A DNA stretch of 10,998 bases, taken from Sedimentisphaerales bacterium. GTDB lineage: Bacteria; Planctomycetota; Phycisphaerae; Sedimentisphaerales; SM23-30. Where the stretch lies: positions 1-10,998 of the forward strand of contig DAOWIP010000377.1 in NCBI GenBank assembly GCA_030640865.1, in the 5' to 3' direction. Below the pieces are notes generated by a model, which was not told the origin of the DNA, searched no databases, and saw only the letters and a program-made list of their open reading frames with translations. The translations under genes and the position numbers were made by a program. Positions 5,725 through 10,998 of the stretch are shown piece after piece (position 1 is the stretch's first letter; each line of letters starts with the position of its first letter).

Positions 5725-7527
5725 TTGTCGTACAGAAAAACGCTGGTCCATATAACACAAAATATCGATGACGGTCCCGATCAGAAGGAGGCATTTCTGA
5801 CAGGCCTGTTGACTTCACAAGCCTACATCGACTCGGTTGATCGCTCTGTTATTATCGGCCCCTTGTGCCGCGGTATTGTCGATTGTCTGGGTCAGCTCGG
5901 TCCGAATTTCCGTGTCTTATATTCTTCTCAGAACGGTATCACCGGTCATTCTTGTTCGCAGGAACTGGCTACCGTTGAGGCCAAATTCGGCGTGGCGATT
6001 GTGTACGGAATACGCAATTTTTATCATCCAGACACTCGCCGTGCCGTCCCGGCCGAAGTGGTACTGATCGACGTAAGTCGTGCCAACATTCATCCTGTCA
6101 ACGTCCTGAAAGCCTGGATGTACGACGAGTTTCAACTGCCCAGCGACCAGTACGAAAAAAACAGCCAATACGAACAGTATGTCCGGCTCGCCCCGGCCGC
6201 GTTAGCTGTGTTACGTGCCCTCGGCGCCTCTGACCCCAACCGCCCGGCCGTACTGATCTCCCACGACACTATTGGAATACCTTGTGCGCTGGCTGCTAAT
6301 ATGGACCCGCTCGGCGCCTTCAAAACCATTTATTTTGCGCACCATGTCCCCACTGTTCGCCGCCTGGTTGAAAGCAACCCCGGCCATGACACTTTGTTGT
6401 ATAACGCCTTGAACTGGGCACGGCAAAATCAATATTACGTCAGCGAACTTTTTGGCCCACAGGATTCCTCTTTCCAGTACGCTCTAACCAATGCCGCCCG
6501 ATTTTGTGATAACATCATTACTGTCAGTGAACGAGTTAAGCAGGAACTGCGTTTCCTTGGCCCCCGCTTCGACACCCTGAACCTCGATACTGTTTATCAC
6601 GGATTATCGGCCCAGAAGTACAGCCTGGAGCGGAAGAAAAACAGCCATACTCGTTTGCAGCAGTATGCCGGCAATCTTCTCGGTTATATCCCTGATCACA
6701 TTTTCACTCATACAGCCGGTATAACTACCGGCAAGGCGTTGTGGCGCGACCTGCGGGTACTCTACCAATTGGAGCCTCTTTTTCAACAGCGTGGCCGCAC
6801 CGGGGTGTACTTTTTATTCAGTCCGAACACTCCTCCTTCGAGTCAGTCCGATTTATCATCGAATCAGCTTCAGGACATCGACTCATCGAATTTTTGCCCA
6901 CCTCGCCGCGTTGCCCATCGGGACCAATACTGGACCCTTTCCGAGTCTGAAGCCGCTTTTTACTGTTTCATCCAGGAGTTTAACGCCCGCAACCAACACA
7001 TCAAAGCCGTACTGATCAATCCATTAGGTTGGGAGGCACACAAACAAGACTGCTGTATGCCCCCCGAAATGGATATTAGTGACTTATGTATTGGTAGTGA
7101 TCTTGAGTTCTGTCAGAGCACTTATGAACCATTTGGTCATACGCCACTTCAGTCCGTCGCCAACGGTGGTTTATGCGTTATCAGCAATATATGCGGTTGC
7201 ACAGATTTACTCGACCTGCTGGACCTGTCAGAGATCGACAACGTAATCACAGCCGATTATACTCGAAACGGCACAACTCATTTCAGCCGTAAAGCAATTT
7301 TAGCCCTCAATCAAGCTGCCCGCGATCAGATTGAGGAACGTATAAGCGATCAGGTCGCCCGGACAATTATGGACCGCCTTCCGCAAAACAACGACCAGAT
7401 GGAAAAACTTTTGCGGCAGGGCCATCAGCTTGCACAAAGTATGAGTTGGGATCGTATCTGCGAAACTTTTTTCCTGCCGGCCATAGACCGTGCTTATCAC
7501 AAACGCCGTAACCGACAGATTGCCTGA
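5725..7527 (+). CDS. Glycogen-synthase-like glycosyltransferase (GT-B fold)
   Basis: A 600-residue cytoplasmic protein read from a TTG. The N-terminal half has ISHDTIGIPCALAANM (178-193) and IYFAHHVPTVRRLVE (202-216), the type of His-bearing loops in glycogen-synthase-like enzymes; TVYHGL at 289-294 marks the start of the second Rossmann domain. DLCIGSDLEF-CQSTYEPFGHTPLQ-SVANGG (453-482) is the donor-binding E-x7-E region of GT-B enzymes and resembles the YEPWGYTPLES form of glycogen synthases. I therefore read it as an alpha-glucan or glycogen synthase using ADP- or UDP-glucose; the acceptor is not visible and the classic GT5 KTGGL motif is not seen at the N-terminus. A Ser/Gln/Asn-rich insert (366-392) and many cysteines are unusual. 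A GalT-family gene follows 10 bases later, consistent with shared sugar-nucleotide work. Confidence 0.68.
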   Translation: MSYRKTLVHITQNIDDGPDQKEAFLTGLLTSQAYIDSVDRSVIIGPLCRGIVDCLGQLGPNFRVLYSSQNGITGHSCSQELATVEAKFGVAIVYGIRNFYHPDTRRAVPAEVVLIDVSRANIHPVNVLKAWMYDEFQLPSDQYEKNSQYEQYVRLAPAALAVLRALGASDPNRPAVLISHDTIGIPCALAANMDPLGAFKTIYFAHHVPTVRRLVESNPGHDTLLYNALNWARQNQYYVSELFGPQDSSFQYALTNAARFCDNIITVSERVKQELRFLGPRFDTLNLDTVYHGLSAQKYSLERKKNSHTRLQQYAGNLLGYIPDHIFTHTAGITTGKALWRDLRVLYQLEPLFQQRGRTGVYFLFSPNTPPSSQSDLSSNQLQDIDSSNFCPPRRVAHRDQYWTLSESEAAFYCFIQEFNARNQHIKAVLINPLGWEAHKQDCCMPPEMDISDLCIGSDLEFCQSTYEPFGHTPLQSVANGGLCVISNICGCTDLLDLLDLSEIDNVITADYTRNGTTHFSRKAILALNQAARDQIEERISDQVARTIMDRLPQNNDQMEKLLRQGHQLAQSMSWDRICETFFLPAIDRAYHKRRNRQIA

Positions 7528-7537
7528 CCTTTTTTCT

Positions 7538-8545
7538 ATGCCTGAATATCGTCACAATCTGATCACCAACCGCTGGGTCATTATCGCGTCCCAGCGTAAC
7601 AGCCGACCGCGGAATTTCTCTCATTCTTCACAGAACGAGCTAACCGACTTCGATCCCGAATGCCCTTTCTGTCCCGGCAATGAAAAAATGACTCCACCGG
7701 AAACCTTTGCCATTCGAGATGCCGGTTCCGCATCCGACGGTCCCGGATGGTCGATTCGGGTCGTGCCCAACAAATTTCCTTTTCTGGCCCCGAACGGTCC
7801 CCCCCCCCCACCAAGCGAAAACTTCAACCACCGCAAGGCAACGGGACGCCACGAGGTACTTATCGATTCTCCGCATCATTCTGTTCATTTAGCCAACCAA
7901 AGTTTCGAACATACCTGTTCGATCCTGCAAACTCTGCGTAACCGCTATCAAGCCCTTGCGGCCGACGACGATGTGAACCATATCAGTATTTTTTGCAATC
8001 ACGGCCGTTCTTCCGGCGCATCATTGGCTCATCCTCATTTTCAGATTGCCGCCGGTTCACTCGTTCCTCCTCAGGTTGCAGCCCAAATCGAATATTGCCG
8101 CCGATACTACAACATTAACAACCGCAGTGTCTTTCAGGACACAATTGAAACGGAGCTTGCCACCGAAGAGCTTGTTATTGCTGAAAACAATCATTTTCTT
8201 GCTTTTTGTCCTTCCGCGTCTATGTGTACCTATGAGGTTTATATCCTGCCGCGTCTGTTACAGCCCCGGTTCGGACTTCTTTCCGACGAACAAATTCCCG
8301 ACCTGGCGAAAGTTCTGCAAAAAATACTCAAACGCCTCGATACCGGATATGGCGACCCTGATTACAACCTTATCTTTCATGCCGCCCCTGTTTCTGTGAA
8401 CGACTCGGAACAGGCTTTCCGCTGGTACATCCAGCTCTACCCTCGTCTTTCTCTATCGGGCGGTTTCGAGCTTGCCACGGACATTTACATCAACATTATC
8501 TCACCCAAATCCGCCGCCGCGTTCTATCGCAATGAGAATGATTGA
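7538..8545 (+). CDS. galT: GalT-family sugar-1-phosphate nucleotidyltransferase
   Basis: A 335-residue member of the galactose-1-phosphate uridylyltransferase family (HIT superfamily). Visible: ITNRWVIIA (9-17), zinc-type CPFC (Cys42, Cys45), GRHEVLIDSPHH (103-114), and NHGRSSGASLAHPHFQ ending at 169, whose HPH (His165, His167) carries the nucleophilic histidine. FHAAPV (280-285) and PRLSLSGGFELATDIYIN (302-319) are family C-terminal motifs. The pair of histidines expected just before that (HWH in relatives) is RWY here (295-297), so the second metal site is incomplete. The ATG at 7538 gives the usual MPEYRHNLITNRW start, 10 bases after the glycosyltransferase stop, with no clear ribosome site; a GTG at 7490 would overlap that gene. 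Next to a glycogen-synthase-like gene it may act on UDP- or ADP-glucose rather than in the Leloir pathway. Confidence 0.82.
   Translation: MPEYRHNLITNRWVIIASQRNSRPRNFSHSSQNELTDFDPECPFCPGNEKMTPPETFAIRDAGSASDGPGWSIRVVPNKFPFLAPNGPPPPPSENFNHRKATGRHEVLIDSPHHSVHLANQSFEHTCSILQTLRNRYQALAADDDVNHISIFCNHGRSSGASLAHPHFQIAAGSLVPPQVAAQIEYCRRYYNINNRSVFQDTIETELATEELVIAENNHFLAFCPSASMCTYEVYILPRLLQPRFGLLSDEQIPDLAKVLQKILKRLDTGYGDPDYNLIFHAAPVSVNDSEQAFRWYIQLYPRLSLSGGFELATDIYINIISPKSAAAFYRNEND
7799..7809 (+). repeat. Poly-C tract (11 C) inside galT
   Basis: An uninterrupted run of eleven C within codons 88-91, encoding a short proline string between the PNKFPFL segment and the GRHEV motif. Gain or loss of one C would shift the frame about a quarter of the way through the protein. 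Confidence 0.9.
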
Positions 8546-8706
8546 ATCATTAGACAGCAAAATAAGGCGTGTGTCTTATAGCGGTTTTTCAGCTTCAAAC
8601 CTTGTACAGATTCTTATGGGGAGCCTCTTTTTCCCGTCTGAAATACAGCCCCGATAATTTCCTTGTCTTGAGCAGCGATAAAATATATCATTAGCCACGT
8701 ACAAGA

Positions 8707-8844
8707 GCACCTCTCTGAAATACAGAAAGGTGCCACCCAGTTGGAATACCATGCTTGAGCTTGCGCTTATGCTTTGCATAAGCTGCGCGTAAAGCATGCC
8801 ACCCATCGAGCCATCCACCTTGAAGACTCGGTGGCTGCCACCCA
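8707..8844. repeat. Nested hairpin repeat complex upstream of proB
   Basis: The 318 bases between galT and proB hold no convincing gene; the last 140 or so are repeats. GCACCT-c-TCTG pairs with CAGA-a-AGGTGC (8707-8733). CATGCTT (8750-8756) pairs with AAGCATG (8792-8798) around an inner GCTTATGC-TTT-GCATAAGC (8765-8783). CCACC (8815-8819) pairs with GGTGG (8830-8834), and GGTGG-CTG-CCACC forms 8830-8842. TGCCACCCA occurs three times (8731, 8797, 8836). I recall similar TGCCACCC/ATGCTT elements scattered in planctomycete genomes. The complex ends 19 bases before the proB start, so it probably lies in its leader or promoter. Bases 8546-8706 show nothing recognisable. Confidence 0.7.
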
Positions 8845-8863
8845 ATCGTGAGCACTATACTTT

Positions 8864-9955
8864 ATGCGTAATTTCAGTAACACAAAACGGATCGTCATCA
8901 AGGTGGGAACCAATGTCCTGAGCAAAAAGGGCAAGGTGGATACCGAGTTTCTACAGGTAATAGCCGGTCAGATCGCCGAACTTATCCAACAGAACCGACA
9001 GGTAATATTAGTAACCAGTGGTGCGATCGGGATGGGGATCGGAGCATTGGGGATACGCAAGCAGGTAACGGAAGTAAAGATGCGACAGGCATGCGCAGCC
9101 GTCGGCCAGGGTATCCTGATGCACGAATATCAGGAGGCGTTCAGCCGACACAGGCAGAAAGTGGCACAGGTACTGTTGACCAACAGCATAATGAGTAATC
9201 GTAAATATTATGTGAACCTCAAAAATTCGGTCGAGACACTGCTGGGTTTGGGCGTGGTGCCGATTATCAATGAAAACGATTGCGTTTCAATTGACGAGAT
9301 CGACCTGGCGTTCGGTGACAATGACCGACTCTCGGCGATGGTGGCCTCGAAGATCGATGCGGAGTTGCTGATTATGCTGACCGATGTCGATGGGCTATAT
9401 GATAAAAACCCCCGAACGGACCAAAAGGCCAGGCTGATACCGGTCGTATATGAAATCAACAAAGAGATTGAGGACATGGCCGGCGAGGCGGGAACGAAAA
9501 TGGGGACCGGCGGCATGACCAGTAAGATCGAAGCGATTAAAATGGCGGCTAACGGCGGCTGCAAGGCGATACTGGTGCATGGACGAAAAAAGAATGTTAT
9601 CCTGCAGTGCGTGGCGGGAGAGGAAATCGGGACGCTCTTTTTGCCGAAGCGGCGGCTCTCGAACCGCAAACGCTGGATTCTCAACAGCCAGCCAAAAGGC
9701 ACCATCGAAGTCGATCCGGGAGCGGCGACGGCGATAATGAATAATCGCAGCCTGCTGCTGGTGGGGATAACCGAGATTAAGGACAACTTCGAATCGGGCG
9801 AGGTTGTGAATATCGGCGGGTTCGCCAAAGGGATAAGCAAGGCGTCATCATCAGACTTACGCACTCTTTGCAAAGATATGCGAAAACAAAAAGATAACCA
9901 GGGTGAAAAACGCAAGGCTATTGTACACGCGAACGATCTGGTTATAATCAGTTAG
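8864..9955 (+). CDS. proB: Glutamate 5-kinase (ProB) with PUA domain
   Basis: ProB phosphorylates glutamate with ATP, the first and usually proline-inhibited step of proline synthesis. The 363-residue length equals the common two-domain form. The amino-acid kinase domain shows RIVIKVGTNVLS (9-20), VTSGAIGMG, PIINENDCVS, FGDNDRLSAMVA, LTDVDGLYDKNPR and GTGGMTSKIEAIKMA, all typical of ProB. A C-terminal PUA domain begins near residue 280 (KGTIEVDPGAATAIM...SLLLVGI), with GISKASSSDL near the end. The ATG at 8864 gives the usual start (MRNFSNTKRIVIKVG) but has no good ribosome site; only GTGAG lies 13 or so bases upstream. No proA or obg neighbour is present in the window. The upstream region is filled with repeats. 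Confidence 0.95.
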   Translation: MRNFSNTKRIVIKVGTNVLSKKGKVDTEFLQVIAGQIAELIQQNRQVILVTSGAIGMGIGALGIRKQVTEVKMRQACAAVGQGILMHEYQEAFSRHRQKVAQVLLTNSIMSNRKYYVNLKNSVETLLGLGVVPIINENDCVSIDEIDLAFGDNDRLSAMVASKIDAELLIMLTDVDGLYDKNPRTDQKARLIPVVYEINKEIEDMAGEAGTKMGTGGMTSKIEAIKMAANGGCKAILVHGRKKNVILQCVAGEEIGTLFLPKRRLSNRKRWILNSQPKGTIEVDPGAATAIMNNRSLLLVGITEIKDNFESGEVVNIGGFAKGISKASSSDLRTLCKDMRKQKDNQGEKRKAIVHANDLVIIS

Positions 9956-9970
9956 TAAGAATCCCCTGAT

Positions 9971-9986
9971 CCCCGCCTACGCGAGG
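9971..9986. repeat. Small imperfect hairpin in the proB-ferredoxin gap
   Basis: CCCCGC-CTAC-GCGAGG forms a 6-bp stem with one C-A mismatch. It resembles a fragment of the CCCGCCTACGCGGGG type of dispersed repeat. No T run follows, so a terminator role is not supported. Confidence 0.35.
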
Positions 9987-10029
9987 ACATGTTTTACATC
10001 GGGGGCTGGTCAATAACGACGGAGGTTAT

Positions 10030-10575
10030 ATGCGGAAGAAGTTAGCGGTAGTGCCCGAAAAGTGTTCGGGATGCAGGTTGTGCGAATTGGCTTGTGCTGT
10101 ACATCGGCAAAAGGTGAATAACCCCAAGAAAGCGCGGATAAGGGTAACGACGGTGTATCCTCACCCGGTTGTGCGGATGCCGGTCGTGTGTAATCAGTGC
10201 GGGGACCCGAAATGCGCCGCAGCCTGCCCGACAAACGCAATCTACAGTAAGGACGGGATAGTACAAATCAATGAAGAGGAATGTATTTCCTGCCATGCGT
10301 GCGTTGATGCGTGTCCGTTCGGAGCAATGTACGTACACTCGGAGATTGACATACCGCTGAAATGCGACTTGTGCGGCGGCGATCCGCAATGCGTAAAAAT
10401 GTGCCCGACCGGAGCGATTGTATTCCTGCCGGAACACGTCTTCGGACAGGCTCACCGCCTTAATAACGTACTCTCATACGCGCACATGAAAGAAATCGAG
10501 TATATGGAAAAAGGCGAACGCAAACAACTGCGCTATGCGGATAACGAACCGGGGAATGAGTTGAAAAATCAGTAG
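10030..10575 (+). CDS. Four-cluster 4Fe-4S electron-transfer subunit (AOR partner, DmsB/HycB-like)
   Basis: A 181-residue soluble iron-sulfur protein with 16 cysteines in four ferredoxin-type groups: Cys12/15/18/22, Cys54/57/62/66, Cys85/88/91/95 and Cys112/115/121/125, predicting four [4Fe-4S] clusters. The spacing CNQCGDPKCAAACP and CDLCGGDPQCVKMCP is that of DmsB/HycB-type electron-transfer subunits. No twin-arginine or Sec signal is present, so it is cytoplasmic. The next gene is an aldehyde:ferredoxin oxidoreductase, which points to a role passing electrons between that enzyme and a carrier or further subunit; benzoyl-CoA-reductase BamC-like use is possible but not shown. The ATG has a perfect GGAGG 4 bases upstream (10021-10025). 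The tail after residue 135 is charged and ends in NELKNQ. Confidence 0.88.
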   Translation: MRKKLAVVPEKCSGCRLCELACAVHRQKVNNPKKARIRVTTVYPHPVVRMPVVCNQCGDPKCAAACPTNAIYSKDGIVQINEEECISCHACVDACPFGAMYVHSEIDIPLKCDLCGGDPQCVKMCPTGAIVFLPEHVFGQAHRLNNVLSYAHMKEIEYMEKGERKQLRYADNEPGNELKNQ

Positions 10576-10576
10576 G

Positions 10577-10628
10577 GCGGGCCTATGACCCGCGTTCATT
10601 AGCCTTGTAGGGTGGGGTCTTACCCCAC
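10577..10628. repeat. Two GC-rich hairpin repeats between the Fe-S and AOR genes
   Basis: GCGGG-CCTATGA-CCCGC (10577-10593) and GTGGGGT-CTT-ACCCCAC (10612-10628) form hairpins, each introduced by a TAGGG(C/T)GGG core (10573 and 10608). The second is preceded by CTTGTAGGGTGGG, which matches CTTGTAGGGCGGG at 5566-5578 except for one base. No T run follows either stem, so I read them as dispersed repeats rather than terminators. Confidence 0.65.
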
Positions 10629-10673
10629 GCGACATCCGCTACGAAAGAATTTATAAGAAAAGATGAGGTAAAA

Positions 10674-10998
10674 TTGAAAAATAATAAAGGCGGATATTTC
10701 GGGAAGATATTACACGTCGATCTGTCGAGCAAAAAGATTTGGACGGAACAAATCGATGATGAGTTTGCCGAGCAGTATATCGGTGGGCGCGGGTTTGCGG
10801 CAAAGCTGATCTGGGACAATCTACAAAAGGAAGGTCAATTCGACCCGCTGGGCGAAAAGAATTTGCTGGTAATTGCGCCGGGGCCGCTTACAGGTGTTTA
10901 TCTGCCAAGCTCCGGTAAGAACTCGTTCGCGACGATTTCGCCGGCGACTGGTATTTACGGCGATTCCAGTATCGGAGGCAACTTCGGAGTAGAGATAC
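10674..10998 (+). CDS. Aldehyde:ferredoxin oxidoreductase, N-terminal part (partial, runs off right edge)
   Basis: The open frame from a TTG at 10674 to the window edge encodes 108 residues of the AOR N-terminal domain: GGYFGKILHVDLSSKKIWTE near residues 6-25, YIGGRGFAAKLIWDNL at 35-50, DPLGEKNLLVIAPGPLTGVY, PSSGKNSFATISPATGIYGD and SSIGGNFGVEI. These are hallmark strands of the tungsten-pterin enzymes that oxidise aldehydes to acids with ferredoxin, typical of anaerobes. GAGG at 10665-10668, 5 bases before the TTG, fixes the start; an ATG at 10663 is followed at once by a stop. Cofactor and cluster ligands lie beyond the edge, so the subfamily (AOR, BamB-like or other) is open. It follows the four-cluster Fe-S gene by 98 bases. 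Confidence 0.88.
   Translation, partial: MKNNKGGYFGKILHVDLSSKKIWTEQIDDEFAEQYIGGRGFAAKLIWDNLQKEGQFDPLGEKNLLVIAPGPLTGVYLPSSGKNSFATISPATGIYGDSSIGGNFGVEI

Noticed and set aside
8576..8845. 89-codon minus-strand ORF between galT and proB
   Set aside because: Its first half is made of the hairpin repeats read through, the rest has no motif; most likely a chance frame.
9208..9915. 235-codon minus-strand ORF opposite proB
   Set aside because: Ser/Ile-rich shadow frame of a well-supported proB.
10577..10628. Rho-independent terminator between the Fe-S and AOR genes
   Set aside because: Neither stem is followed by a T run, and the stems match a dispersed repeat.

Overview
The window looks like chromosomal DNA of an anaerobic bacterium with about 50% GC in its housekeeping genes. 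Several starts are TTG, intergenic DNA is rich in small palindromic repeats, and a glycogen-synthase-like gene sits beside galT. Together with the aldehyde:ferredoxin oxidoreductase these traits fit Planctomycetota (Phycisphaerae-like), but that placement is inference; no rRNA or single decisive marker is present.

Left half (1-5420, minus strand). Read 5' to 3' on the minus strand: a candidate promoter (5334-5362), a short leucine-rich leader ORF (5189-5320), leuA, two DUF488 genes, a dual-OB-domain gene, leuC, and the start of a PhoD-like secreted phosphatase that runs off the left edge. Gaps from leuA onward are -8 to 32 bases, so this is probably one transcript. LeuA and LeuC are steps of leucine biosynthesis; no leuB or leuD is in the window. 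The DUF488-DUF488-DuOB block is clearly more AT-rich than the leu genes on either side and looks like a foreign cassette placed exactly between two leucine genes.

Centre (5436-8863, plus strand). A cluster of palindromic repeats lies in the divergent region, followed by a two-gene unit: a glycogen-synthase-like glycosyltransferase (TTG start) and a GalT-family nucleotidyltransferase 10 bases after it. The GalT contains an 11-C homopolymer and lacks a usual HxH metal-ligand pair. About 320 bases without a gene follow, largely filled by nested hairpin repeats carrying TGCCACCCA three times.

Right part (8864-10998, plus strand). proB (glutamate 5-kinase with PUA domain; proline synthesis), then a four-cluster ferredoxin-like electron-transfer subunit and the N-terminal third or less of a tungsten-type aldehyde:ferredoxin oxidoreductase. 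The last two form a probable redox pair separated by 98 bases holding two more hairpin repeats.

The two most interesting items are the leucine-rich leader peptide with its UUCG-capped stem-loop ahead of leuA (a candidate leucine attenuator) and the low-GC DUF488/DuOB cassette embedded in the leucine operon.
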